Assembly (NCBI GenBank): GCA_009873655.1 | Contig: WAIB01000003.1 | Span: 62,001-126,000, forward strand | Origin: Nitrospinota bacterium | GTDB lineage: Bacteria > Nitrospinota > Nitrospinia > Nitrospinales > VA-1 | Reading direction: 5' to 3' | DNA length: 64,000 nt | In this document: piece after piece, positions 17,577 to 26,127 of the stretch | Layout of the letters: the number at the start of each line of letters is the position of its first letter | Position numbering within the stretch: the stretch's first letter is position 1 | Translations under genes and position numbers: made by a program | Notes under the pieces: model-generated | What the model was told of the DNA's origin: nothing | The model's database searches: none | Seen by the model: the letters and a program-made list of their open reading frames with translations, nothing else

Positions 17577-19133
17577 TTAATAATCCAAGTTTGCTGCGAT
17601 TTCACGAGCCTTTTCCAAAGACCTTTTTTTGCTTGCGATATGTGAGTTTTTAAGAATTCGCCGGGCAAACTCGACGGTCGCGTCCCGGGTTTCGTCGAGT
17701 TTTATTCCCTCGTTTTCAAAAAAGTTTTTTAATTCAGAAACTTTCAGGTTAAGCTTGTTTTCGGAATTATTATTTTTCTCCTCCTTTTCAATGGAGTCGT
17801 CTTTTATATCATTAATAATGTTGATCTCCGGGACGATTCCATGTTTTGTTATATCCGCTCCCGCGGGAGTGTAGTATTTTGAGGTGGTCAGCCGCACCCC
17901 GGTTCCATTACTGATCCGAAAAATGGTTTGCACGGAACCCTTTCCATACGAATTTTCTCCAATAAGTAACGCATTTCCCGAATCCCTTAAGGCTCCTGCA
18001 ACTATTTCCGCGGCGCTGGCACTGTATTGATTGATTAAAACGACGACCGGCATATCGTACAGACTTCTTTTGTACAGACTTCTATATTCCTGGTAATCTT
18101 CCTTTGAACGTCCCTTCGTATAAACCACCATCCTCCCTTTGAAAAGAAAATGGCTGGCCACTTTAACGGATTGATGGAGTAATCCGCCAGGGTTTCCCCG
18201 CAAATCCAGTATGAACCCTTTAATTCCTTCCTGTTTGGCCTCTTCCAGATGTTTCTTTAATTGCTTTTCAGTCAACTTTGAAAAACTGCTTATTTTAAAA
18301 TATCCAATATGGTTATCCAGGGGTTCGTATTTGACTGTGTTGACAAGAATAATCCTGCGCGTTAATGTGCGTGTGTACTCTTTTTCTTCGCTCGGCCGAA
18401 ACATGGTGAGGGTGACCTGGGTTTCAGGATATCCCCTTAAAAGGTCTGCCAGTTCCTGTATCTGCATTTTTTTTATTTCTTTTCCATTCACCTTTAAAAA
18501 AGTGTCATCCGCCAGTATTCCCGCTTCCTGGGCGGGTGAATCTTCCATGGTTTCGACCACGAAAAGACGATTGTCTCTCATGGTAATTACCATTCCCAGG
18601 CCGCCATATTTCCCCTCGGTATCACGCATTGATTTTTCAAAGGCAGATTTGTCGAGATATTGGGAATAAGTATCCAAAGAGCCGATTAAGCCTCGAATGG
18701 CGGCCACCTCGAGTTCATTTTTAATCAATGCATTTTTAGATTCATCGTGCAGAAAATAATAAACTTTCCGCAGCTCATCCATATCATGGCTTATATCGTA
18801 GTTTAAAAAATATTGAGCGGTTTTATTGTTAAAGACAATTTCACTTCCAGAAGGATTACTGGTTAAGGTTGCGTTCGCGGAATCTGCGGTTCTTACCATT
18901 TTTTCAATGGCAGCAGAAAAAAGTTTCTTGGGGTCTGGTGAATAAACATATTTATCAGTTACCAATTCAAAGATTTCTTCAAACGTTTCAAGATCCTTGT
19001 TAAAGAAATCAGCTCCAGCCGAGGAACCAAGAGGGTTTAGATTAAAACTGGATACGGGCAATGCCCAAAATAATATAATTAGAGCAGGCAGTATTAACCA
19101 CGCCCGCCATTTATTTTTGGAATTCAGTTTCAT
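17577..19133 (-). CDS. S41-family carboxyl-terminal processing protease
   Basis: A periplasmic protease that trims C-termini of exported proteins. The 518-aa protein has an N-terminal signal or anchor ('WLILPALIILFWALPVSSF'), a PDZ domain around residues 190-270 ('YGGLGMVITMRDNRLFV'), and an S41 core with 'GFILDLRGNPGGLL', the nucleophile Ser in 'NQYSASAAEIVAGAL' and the general-base Lys in 'GENSYGKGSVQT'. An unusual Ser/Asn-rich segment precedes the PDZ and a charged tail follows the core. It is next to dsbA on the same strand, consistent with envelope maintenance. Confidence 0.93.
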   Translation of the reverse strand: MKLNSKNKWRAWLILPALIILFWALPVSSFNLNPLGSSAGADFFNKDLETFEEIFELVTDKYVYSPDPKKLFSAAIEKMVRTADSANATLTSNPSGSEIVFNNKTAQYFLNYDISHDMDELRKVYYFLHDESKNALIKNELEVAAIRGLIGSLDTYSQYLDKSAFEKSMRDTEGKYGGLGMVITMRDNRLFVVETMEDSPAQEAGILADDTFLKVNGKEIKKMQIQELADLLRGYPETQVTLTMFRPSEEKEYTRTLTRRIILVNTVKYEPLDNHIGYFKISSFSKLTEKQLKKHLEEAKQEGIKGFILDLRGNPGGLLHQSVKVASHFLFKGRMVVYTKGRSKEDYQEYRSLYKRSLYDMPVVVLINQYSASAAEIVAGALRDSGNALLIGENSYGKGSVQTIFRISNGTGVRLTTSKYYTPAGADITKHGIVPEINIINDIKDDSIEKEEKNNNSENKLNLKVSELKNFFENEGIKLDETRDATVEFARRILKNSHIASKKRSLEKAREIAANLDY

Positions 19134-19180
19134 TGATTATTTCAGTGGTGAGATATTGAAAATAATATTCAGGAAATTCA

Positions 19181-19804
19181 TCATTGCATCTTTAAGATAT
19201 CTTCAAAGATGGTTTCCAGGTTAGCCGTCATATCATCCACATTGCCCTTGGTGAGGCTGGGCGCTACTTTTAACACATCATTAATGATTATTGTAGGTGT
19301 TTCATTGGCTTTATATTTTTTAGCCAATGCCAGGGATTCATTGGTTTTTTCCGAAATGGCAGAAGATTGCATTCCTTCCGTTATTTCTTTTTCAATCTTG
19401 AACTCTCTTGCGAGGAATTTAATGACTTTAGGCTGGAAAATATTGATGCTCAATTTGAAATTGGTATCGAACAATTCCTGGGTGAATTCCTCTTCTAGTC
19501 CCAGTTCGTCTGCAATATAAAATGCCTTGGCGGGGTAGGGTGTCTGGTTGCCCCAGTAAATTGGATATTTTTTATGATGCAGTTTGTCCTTGAATTTGGT
19601 CCGAAGCTTTTTTGAAGTTTCCAGAAACCTGTAGCAATGGCCACAGGAGTAATTGAAGAACTCCAGCATTTTAATTGTTTTTACTCCCTTGAGTTTATTG
19701 ATGTCACCAATAACCTCATACTTGCCGCGGATTTTTTCATCCGCAAAGACCGGGCCGGGAAGTAAAAAAATTAAAACCATTAAAACGGCCGCTACCTGTT
19801 TCAT
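19181..19804 (-). CDS. Thiol:disulfide interchange protein DsbA-like
   Basis: 207 aa with a signal peptide ('VLMVLIFLLPGPVFAD'), the redox motif CGHC in 'EFFNYSCGHCYRF' and cis-Pro 'NETPTIIINDV'. CGHC is the motif of proteobacterial DsbA and PDI, indicating an oxidase role in the periplasm, useful for the many exported cytochromes and proteases here. 'TAAGGAGAGG' precedes the ATG. It lies 33 bp downstream of the tetraheme fusion gene and may be cotranscribed with it. Confidence 0.9.
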   Translation of the reverse strand: MKQVAAVLMVLIFLLPGPVFADEKIRGKYEVIGDINKLKGVKTIKMLEFFNYSCGHCYRFLETSKKLRTKFKDKLHHKKYPIYWGNQTPYPAKAFYIADELGLEEEFTQELFDTNFKLSINIFQPKVIKFLAREFKIEKEITEGMQSSAISEKTNESLALAKKYKANETPTIIINDVLKVAPSLTKGNVDDMTANLETIFEDILKMQ

Positions 19805-19837
19805 AAACCTCTCCTTAATGTTTTAAATCTTCCGATA

Positions 19838-21154
19838 TCAATGTTTGATTTTAGGCCAGTATTTAGTGAAATTGAACCTGGGGCTGTGATTTTTTACATG
19901 GCATTTTTTACATGCATTTCCAGCTTCCATTCCAAATCCGGGTTTCGGGGACGAAATATGTTCTTTCCCCGGACCGTGGCAAACCTCGCACTGGACATTT
20001 TTTAAACCCGGGGTGTCTAATTCACTGATAAAACCCCCCGGTGTATTGTAGCCAACCACATGGCAAACCAGACACTCTGGATCAAACGCTTTGTTGATTT
20101 TTCTCAATGTTTCGTAAGCCCTGCCATGTCTGGATGCGGACCATTTTTCATGGGCCGCTGAATGGCAGGTTTTGCAGGCCGCTTCTCCTGCGAAAACAGA
20201 AGCCTTATCCTTATTTCGCTTGGCCGCAAGGCTTTCAAAAAAAATCGCCTCAATTTTCTCATTGTAAATTTCGTATAATTTTACCATTTCAGGATCATTT
20301 TTTATACTCGAATCCAGCCGAACCATGCGGTGTTCAAATGATATTTTCTGTTTTTCATCGAGGCTTATTTTTATTTCTCCCATTTTCTGGCCTCTAGGCG
20401 AGGACTGCACAAATATTTTGTCATCTTTATAAAAAGGTTTCATGTCCACCGTACCGGTTTCGCTATTTATATGTCCATTTATGACAATGTCCACCCCCTT
20501 TTTATCCAGAAATTTCAGGGCCTTTTTTCTATCCATGTGGGTGAGCAATACAATTAAGTCGGGGTTGGATTCCTGAATCCGGGAAACTTCCCGCGAAACA
20601 AATTGATCCGGGTCTGGAATTTTAAGCCCGGAATGGTTATTTAAATAAAAAAGATCCGGGTCCACGACAGACAGGGTGGCGACTTTCAAACCATTCTTAA
20701 AATTTTTGATTCGTGATTTATTCAAGGGAAAATTTTCGAGTTCGATATTTCCCGCAACAAATGGAATGGACTGACTCTTTAAAAACCGGGAGCCATAAAC
20801 CAGGTCTCGTTCTCCCAGCGCAACGGAATCATATTTCATCATTTTTGTCGCTTTCATTAAAGTCTCTGCTTTTAGTTTTCCCTGTCTTGTGGGCTCTTTA
20901 AAATGGTCGCCGGTGTCTACGAGTAGTAGATTGGGTTTGTTTTTCCGTAGATCTTTGAGGTATTGCATACGTCGTTCAATACCACCTTGATCCTCTTCCT
21001 TGGCGCAACCGCAGGGTTTTAGTTCGGCGAGCAGATTTCCGGTATAAACGATCAAAATTGATTTGGATTCTGCCGCATTCAAGGGGGGGGAGGGGGTAGA
21101 AAGCGAAATACAGCCAAAAAGCAATCCTAGAAAAACTGGGATGAATCGGTTCAT
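19838..21154 (-). CDS. Metallophosphatase-fold protein fused to a tetraheme cytochrome c domain
   Basis: 438 aa with an N-terminal export signal with lipobox-like 'LLFGC'. Residues ~30-290 resemble the 5'-nucleotidase/UshA phosphoesterase fold ('DTGDHF' at ~80-85, 'LLTHM' at ~203-207). Residues ~325-420 carry four CxxCH hemes (CKTCH, CLVCH, CEVCH, CKKCH) with the cytochrome c554-type 'EKWSASRHGRAYETL'. The usual metal-binding motifs look altered: GNLL where D-x-H is expected, GERD for GNH(D/E), and GHIN for GHxH. It may therefore be a redox or binding protein and not an active nucleotidase. Substrate unknown. Confidence 0.83.
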   Translation of the reverse strand: MNRFIPVFLGLLFGCISLSTPSPPLNAAESKSILIVYTGNLLAELKPCGCAKEEDQGGIERRMQYLKDLRKNKPNLLLVDTGDHFKEPTRQGKLKAETLMKATKMMKYDSVALGERDLVYGSRFLKSQSIPFVAGNIELENFPLNKSRIKNFKNGLKVATLSVVDPDLFYLNNHSGLKIPDPDQFVSREVSRIQESNPDLIVLLTHMDRKKALKFLDKKGVDIVINGHINSETGTVDMKPFYKDDKIFVQSSPRGQKMGEIKISLDEKQKISFEHRMVRLDSSIKNDPEMVKLYEIYNEKIEAIFFESLAAKRNKDKASVFAGEAACKTCHSAAHEKWSASRHGRAYETLRKINKAFDPECLVCHVVGYNTPGGFISELDTPGLKNVQCEVCHGPGKEHISSPKPGFGMEAGNACKKCHVKNHSPRFNFTKYWPKIKH

Positions 21155-21310
21155 GTTTTCTAAGGTATCGAAATTAGAAGTCTAAATCAACCAGGGAGCC
21201 TTTGTTCTGCTCCAGGTTCTGTTTTTCCATTCCAGAAGGGTTTCTGGTAATTGTTGGTTGCCACCGGGCTCTGGGCCGGTTAAGATTGGGTTTTCATTCT
21301 GAGGTAACTC

Positions 21311-22195
21311 ATGCCCAAGCGCAAATCAGAAATTCATATGCATTCCACCTTCTCTGACGGAGAATTCTCTCCTGTCCAATTAGTGAATATTGCCAGGGAA
21401 AATGATGTGACCCTCTTATCACTTACCGACCACGATACCTTTGACGGTGTTCCGGAATTTATACAGTCGGCAGAAACAGCAGGAATCGAAGCGTTTCCGG
21501 GTATCGAAATCACCGTAAAGTTTCACGACTTTAATATTCATGTGCTCGCTTATTTTAAAAATTATGAATCGATCGATGAGGAGTTGTTGCAAAAAGTAAA
21601 GGAAATGACTGAAACCAGGGAAAGAAGGATGGTTGAGCTTATCAAGCGGATCGACGGAGTTATTCCTGAAAAATTCAGGGGGCTCATCGAGTTTGATAAT
21701 GTGAAGAGGGCAGCCGAAGGGGTGCTTGCAAGACCTCACCTGGCTCGCGAGATGGTTCGTTTGGGTATTGTTTCAAATACCAGCCAGGCGTTTGAGAGGT
21801 ACCTGGTGAAATACAATGTACAGCGGGAAAACCTTGATGCCGCTACCGCCATATCGTTGATTCGGAAAAGCAATGGCGTTCCTGTTATGGCCCATCCCGG
21901 GGAGCGGTCTTATTCCCTGATCTGCCCTGAAAAGGGCCGGAAAAAAGAAAATGCCCCCAAACTTCTAGAAGAATTAACAGAGATGGGGTTGCTCGGTTTG
22001 GAATGTCATTACCCCTACCAGGAACGCATGGGTACGGTGCCATTCTTCGTTGAACTGGCAAACAGATTCGGCCTGATCATAACCGGCAGTCGTGACTTTC
22101 ATGGGTATTATAATAATCAGCAGACCAATATGTTTGGGACGACAAATATAGAACCCGTTTTCCTCGAACAATTTCAGGCTGTCTGGAATAATTGA
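21311..22195 (+). CDS. PHP-domain phosphoesterase (RNase AM/YciV-like)
   Basis: 294 aa. The PHP metal motifs are present: 'IHMHSTFSDGEFSP', 'LTDHDTFDG', 'GIEITVKFHDFNIHVLAY', 'VMAHPGE' and 'TGSRDFHG'. The order matches the YciV/RNase AM family, which removes phosphates from 3',5'-nucleoside bisphosphates or trims RNA 5' ends in the cytoplasm. 'TGAGGTAACTC' before the ATG gives a good ribosome-binding site. It is a single gene between oppositely oriented neighbours. Confidence 0.88.
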   Translation: MPKRKSEIHMHSTFSDGEFSPVQLVNIARENDVTLLSLTDHDTFDGVPEFIQSAETAGIEAFPGIEITVKFHDFNIHVLAYFKNYESIDEELLQKVKEMTETRERRMVELIKRIDGVIPEKFRGLIEFDNVKRAAEGVLARPHLAREMVRLGIVSNTSQAFERYLVKYNVQRENLDAATAISLIRKSNGVPVMAHPGERSYSLICPEKGRKKENAPKLLEELTEMGLLGLECHYPYQERMGTVPFFVELANRFGLIITGSRDFHGYYNNQQTNMFGTTNIEPVFLEQFQAVWNN

Positions 22196-22346
22196 CTGCT
22201 CTTTTTGAAGGTTCGGTGCAGTTGGGCAATCGATTGCTGTTTGTGCGATATGATTGAAATAGCTTGCGAATAGATTTTTCGCAACCTTTCCGATGATCTC
22301 TATAATATCCCTTTGAAAAAATTACAAAAAAACCCTGGAGCAATAT

Positions 22347-23372
22347 CTAAAACAGATTTTCCTGTTTGCCTTGTTTGGGGGGTATTTTATTGAAATGTTC
22401 ATAAGCCATGGGGGTTGCGACACGTCCCCGCGGGGTCCGCTGGATGAATCCCGTCTGGATTAAATAAGGCTCCAATACATCCTCAATCGTGTCTTTCTCT
22501 TCACTGATTGAAGCCGCTAGGCTTTCTATTCCCACAGGCCCGCCTGAATATTTTTCGATCATCGCCAGTAACAGCTTATGGTCCATTTTATCCAATCCCT
22601 TGCCATCGACTTCCATCATTTCCAAAGCCCTGCTTGCAACCTCGCGGTTGATAACTCCATCCGCTTTGACCTGTGCGTAGTCGCGGACTCGTCGTAATAA
22701 TCGATTGGCGATTCTGGGAGTGCCCCGGGAACGCCGGGCGATTTCATTGGCTCCTTCCGGAACAATAGAAATTTCCAGAATAAACGCCGAACGTGTGAGG
22801 ATGGTTTCCAGTTCCTTTTCACTGTAGTAATCGAGGCGGTGCACCACTCCAAACCGGTCCCGCAGGGGAGAGGTGAGAAGGCCCGCTCTTGTCGTTGCTC
22901 CCACCAATGTGAAGGGGGGAAGCTCAAGTTTGATGGAACGCGCGCTGGGACCCTGGCCGATCATGATATCCAGCTTATAGTCCTCCATTGCCGAATACAG
23001 AATTTCTTCAATGACATTGGAGAGTCGGTGTATCTCATCGATAAACAGAACATCGCCCTGTTTCAAGTTGGTCAGCAAGGCTGCCAGATCTCCTGACTTT
23101 TCGATGACCGGACCTGAAGTGCTTTTTATGTTGGCTCCCATTTCCTCGGCAATGATATTTGCAAGGGTGGTTTTGCCCAAACCGGGAGGACCATAGAACA
23201 GAACATGGTCTAAAGCTTCATTTCGCATTTTTGCTGCGGAGATGAAAACTTCGAGGTTCTCTTTAACTTTTTCCTGGCCTACGTATTCAGTGAGCTGGTG
23301 GGGCCGTAGCTTGTTGTCATACTGGATTTCCTCCCCATCCATTTCCGAATCGATCAGCCTGTCTTCTTCCAT
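22347..23372 (-). CDS. ruvB: Holliday junction branch migration DNA helicase RuvB
   Basis: Hexameric AAA+ motor that drives Holliday-junction branch migration with RuvA. At 341 aa it is of normal length, with Walker A '[15 protein letters not shown]', Walker B 'LFIDEIHRL', '[18 protein letters not shown]' and the winged-helix '[20 protein letters not shown]' to '[15 protein letters not shown]'. It is last in the yebC-ruvC-ruvA-ruvB run; a REP-like repeat separates it from ruvA. Confidence 0.98.
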   Translation of the reverse strand: MEEDRLIDSEMDGEEIQYDNKLRPHQLTEYVGQEKVKENLEVFISAAKMRNEALDHVLFYGPPGLGKTTLANIIAEEMGANIKSTSGPVIEKSGDLAALLTNLKQGDVLFIDEIHRLSNVIEEILYSAMEDYKLDIMIGQGPSARSIKLELPPFTLVGATTRAGLLTSPLRDRFGVVHRLDYYSEKELETILTRSAFILEISIVPEGANEIARRSRGTPRIANRLLRRVRDYAQVKADGVINREVASRALEMMEVDGKGLDKMDHKLLLAMIEKYSGGPVGIESLAASISEEKDTIEDVLEPYLIQTGFIQRTPRGRVATPMAYEHFNKIPPKQGKQENLF

Positions 23373-23385
23373 AGGATTTTTTCTT

Positions 23386-23470
23386 CCCCCTCAACCTATC
23401 CTTCTCCCTCCAGAGGAGAAGGGATTAATCAGTCCCTCTCCCTTGAGGGGAGAGGGTTGGGGTGAGGGTG
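23386..23470. repeat. REP-like inverted repeat pair between ruvA and ruvB
   Basis: Two imperfect copies of a CCCTCACCCCAACCCTCTCC-type unit face each other: the left half reads CCTCAACCTATCCTTCTCCC... and the right half ends GAGAGGGTTGGGGTGAGGG. Each half can fold on itself (TCTCCCTCCAGAGGAGA; CCCTCTCCCTTGAGGGGAGAGGG). This sequence type is a widespread bacterial dispersed palindromic repeat. It sits inside the ruv operon and could affect mRNA processing. Confidence 0.75.
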
Positions 23471-23520
23471 GTAAATAAAACAGTTGTAAAATAAATTTGG
23501 TGATATCCGGGTTTTCATTT

Positions 23521-24114
23521 TTACAAATTATTTAAACTTTCTTTTATCAGATCTTCCAGGGAACTGTCTTTTCCATTTGCATTATATGCGGTTTTCAATG
23601 CTTTTTCCGCCTGTGGTTTTTTATAACCCAGGTTGATAAGGGCAGACAATGCGTCTTCGAAAAAGCCTCCCGGTGATTCGGTATCCGTTTGATGTTCCAT
23701 TTCCAAGGCGAGATCCGAAAGCTTGTCTTTCATTTCCAATGCCAGCCGCTCTGCGGTCTTTTTGCCCACACCGGGGATACCGCTCAATCGTGCGGCATCA
23801 TTGTTCATTACCGCGGAAAGAAGATCCGTTGGAGACATGCCTGACAGTATGCCGAGGGCCAGTTTGGGTCCTACTTTGTTTATTGTGATGAGTTTTTCAA
23901 AAATGGTCTGCTCTTCTTCCGTCAAAAAACCGAAAAGTTTCAGCTCATCTTCCCGGACCCGGGTATGAATGCGAAGTGAAATGGACTCACCTGGTTTTGG
24001 CAAAGCGTAATAAGTTGAAAGTGGGGTGAAGACTTTGTAGCCGACGCCGTTCACATCCACAATGGAATGGTCAGGAGATTTATAAGCCAGTATTCCCTTA
24101 AGATGTGCGATCAT
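23521..24114 (-). CDS. ruvA: Holliday junction branch migration protein RuvA
   Basis: Binds the four-way junction and loads RuvB. 197 aa, with the N-terminal OB domain 'MIAHLKGILAYKSPDHSIVD', two helix-hairpin-helix motifs ('INKVGPKLALGILSG' and 'IPGVGKKTAERLALEMKDKL') and a C-terminal RuvB-binding domain after a flexible linker ('DALSALINLGYKKPQAEKAL'). Its start overlaps the ruvC stop by four bases, indicating coupled translation. Confidence 0.97.
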   Translation of the reverse strand: MIAHLKGILAYKSPDHSIVDVNGVGYKVFTPLSTYYALPKPGESISLRIHTRVREDELKLFGFLTEEEQTIFEKLITINKVGPKLALGILSGMSPTDLLSAVMNNDAARLSGIPGVGKKTAERLALEMKDKLSDLALEMEHQTDTESPGGFFEDALSALINLGYKKPQAEKALKTAYNANGKDSSLEDLIKESLNNL

Positions 24115-24605
24115 CCCTGTTTTATTCTTTGCTGCAGTCCGTCGTGATGGATATGGCAGATAGCCGCTGCTAAAGCATCGGAAGCATCGAACGGATCCGG
24201 TTTTTCTTTGAGTCGTAAAAGGGTGGTCACCATGTCCTGAACCTGGTTTTTATCCGCACGTCCATAGCCCACTACCGACTGTTTGATTTGCAGCGGACTG
24301 TATTCCGCCACCTGCAGGCCACTGTTCACAGCAGCAAGGATCGCTACGCCTCGGGTTTGACCCAGTTTTATCACTGTTTTCACATTCGTTGCGTAGAACA
24401 AATCCTCAACGGCAACGACATCCGGGGAGAATTTTTCCATGGCAATGACCAGCTCTTCATAAATTCGCTTGAGGCGTTTTGGAAAGGTGTCTTTTGTTGA
24501 GCTGCGCACGCTGCTCCAATGCACTGCATGTAAATTTCCTTTTAACTCTTCGACGATGCCGAATCCGGTACAGTTGCTTCCTGGGTCGATTCCCATCACA
24601 CGCAT
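24111..24605 (-). CDS. ruvC: Crossover junction endodeoxyribonuclease RuvC
   Basis: Holliday-junction resolvase. 164 aa with the acidic active-site residues in 'MGIDPGSNCTGFG', 'AVEDLFYATN' and 'DASDALAAAICH'. RuvC of this size is typical. It is followed by ruvA with a 4-bp overlap and preceded by yebC at about 50 bp, the common yebC-ruvC-ruvA-ruvB arrangement. Confidence 0.97.
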   Translation of the reverse strand: MRVMGIDPGSNCTGFGIVEELKGNLHAVHWSSVRSSTKDTFPKRLKRIYEELVIAMEKFSPDVVAVEDLFYATNVKTVIKLGQTRGVAILAAVNSGLQVAEYSPLQIKQSVVGYGRADKNQVQDMVTTLLRLKEKPDPFDASDALAAAICHIHHDGLQQRIKQG

Positions 24606-24656
24606 TTATTGCAGCCTTGAGGTTGGACCGATTTGCAGTGCAAACCGGTTAGGGTT

Positions 24657-25412
24657 TCACTTGCCTTCGAGGATGGCGTTCATGACATCATCCGGGATGT
24701 CGAAGTTTGAGTAAGCTTTCTGGATATCATCGTGGTCTTCGAGAATATCCATCAGTTTAAGAAGTGCTTTGCCTTTCTTTTCATCAACCGCAACCGTGTT
24801 AGCAGGAATGCGTGTGACTTCGGCGGTTTCCATGGGGATGCCTGCATCTTCCAGGGCCTTTCGCACATCTTCAAAACTTTCAACCGCTGTGGTGATTTCG
24901 TAATGGTCGTCTACCGTTTGCATGTCATCGGCACCTGCGTCGATTGCCAGTTCCATGAGTTCGTCTTCATCTTTGGATTCTGTTTTTACGGTGATCAACC
25001 CTTTCTGTTCGAACATCCATGCGACACATCCGTTTTCACCCAGGTTTCCACCTGCCTTACCCAAAGCAGCACGGATTTCGCTCACCGTACGGTTTTTATT
25101 GTCAGTCATTGCTTCAAGGAAGATGGCCGCGCCACCGGGACCATAGCCTTCGTAGGTGACCTCTTCGTAATGAACGCCTTCCAACTCACCGGTGCCTTTT
25201 TTTATGGCTCGGGTGATATTGTCACCCGGCATGTTTTGTCCTTTAGCCGTCAGGATGGCGGTGCGCAAACGTGGGTTCCCATCGGGATCGCCGCCCCCCA
25301 GCCTTGCTGCGACCGTAATTTCCTTAATGATTTTGGTAAAAATTTTTCCCCGTTTAGCGTCCAATGCGCCTTTTTTATGTTTTATACTTGCCCACTTGGA
25401 ATGACCTGACAT
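24657..25412 (-). CDS. YebC/PmpR-family protein (TACO1-like translation factor)
   Basis: 251 aa, beginning [20 protein letters not shown], the YebC signature, with '[20 protein letters not shown]' and '[16 protein letters not shown]'. The family was long called a transcriptional regulator; more recent work links it to ribosome rescue at proline stretches. It is first of the ruv operon and has only about 60 bp to the divergent fumarate reductase operon, so both promoters must be compact. Confidence 0.96.
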   Translation of the reverse strand: MSGHSKWASIKHKKGALDAKRGKIFTKIIKEITVAARLGGGDPDGNPRLRTAILTAKGQNMPGDNITRAIKKGTGELEGVHYEEVTYEGYGPGGAAIFLEAMTDNKNRTVSEIRAALGKAGGNLGENGCVAWMFEQKGLITVKTESKDEDELMELAIDAGADDMQTVDDHYEITTAVESFEDVRKALEDAGIPMETAEVTRIPANTVAVDEKKGKALLKLMDILEDHDDIQKAYSNFDIPDDVMNAILEGK

Positions 25413-25476
25413 GCCTTTTAAAATCCTTTTATGCGTTTAAGTTGCTAACCACGGCTTAATTTACCATACTAATACG

Positions 25477-26127
25477 ATGAAAAAAATTGAAATTAAAATT
25501 TCAGGAAAACCCATCACTGCCCGGGCGGGTGAAACCATCGTGCAGGCCCTTTGGTCTGCGGAAATGGCAGAGTCAGTTCAGACAGGTTGCGCGGGTGGGG
25601 TATGCGGAGCATGCACCGTCACCGTTCGTTATGCCGACGGGAAACCCGGCGGAACCGAGTTGGCCTGTATGAAGCCCGTTGAAGAAGGCATGGAAGTATT
25701 TCCTTGTCCGGTGGAGTCGGACAAGGCGGTAGAACCGGTTGCCAATGCCGATGCTTTGACTTTGCAATCGGTTTTTCCCACGGTCAACCGTTGTACGAAA
25801 TGCGGCAGTTGCACCACAGCCTGTCCGATGTCTATCCCTGTAATGGATTCGGTCATGCGCATGCAGCAGGGGAACTTTAATGAGGTTGCGGAAGATTTCA
25901 CCACCTGTATTCATTGTGGACTCTGCCGCTTTGTCTGTGAGGACAAGGTCAAACCCCATAATATGGGTCTTTGGATCCGTCGTTCTTTAGGGAAGAACCA
26001 GGACGAGCTGAAAATAACCATTGAAGATTCAAATCAGGTCGAGAAAGAATGGCAGTATTTATTGATCGACGAAAAACAGGAAAGATTTCAAAGAGCAAAA
26101 AAGTTTCGTGAAAGCGGGAGTCTATGA
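25477..26127 (+). CDS. Fumarate reductase/succinate dehydrogenase-type iron-sulfur subunit
   Basis: 216 aa. The N-terminal [2Fe-2S] fold has 'GCAGGVCGACTV' plus a later Cys ('ELACMKP'); the C-terminal half has two cluster motifs, 'CTKCGSCTTACP' and 'CIHCGLCRFVCED', as in SdhB/FrdB. It carries electrons to the flavoprotein encoded next, with a 4-bp overlap. No cytochrome b anchor follows, so the pair is probably soluble or docks to an unknown partner. Likely role: fumarate reduction in a reductive TCA cycle or anaplerosis (inferred). Confidence 0.86.
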   Translation: MKKIEIKISGKPITARAGETIVQALWSAEMAESVQTGCAGGVCGACTVTVRYADGKPGGTELACMKPVEEGMEVFPCPVESDKAVEPVANADALTLQSVFPTVNRCTKCGSCTTACPMSIPVMDSVMRMQQGNFNEVAEDFTTCIHCGLCRFVCEDKVKPHNMGLWIRRSLGKNQDELKITIEDSNQVEKEWQYLLIDEKQERFQRAKKFRESGSL

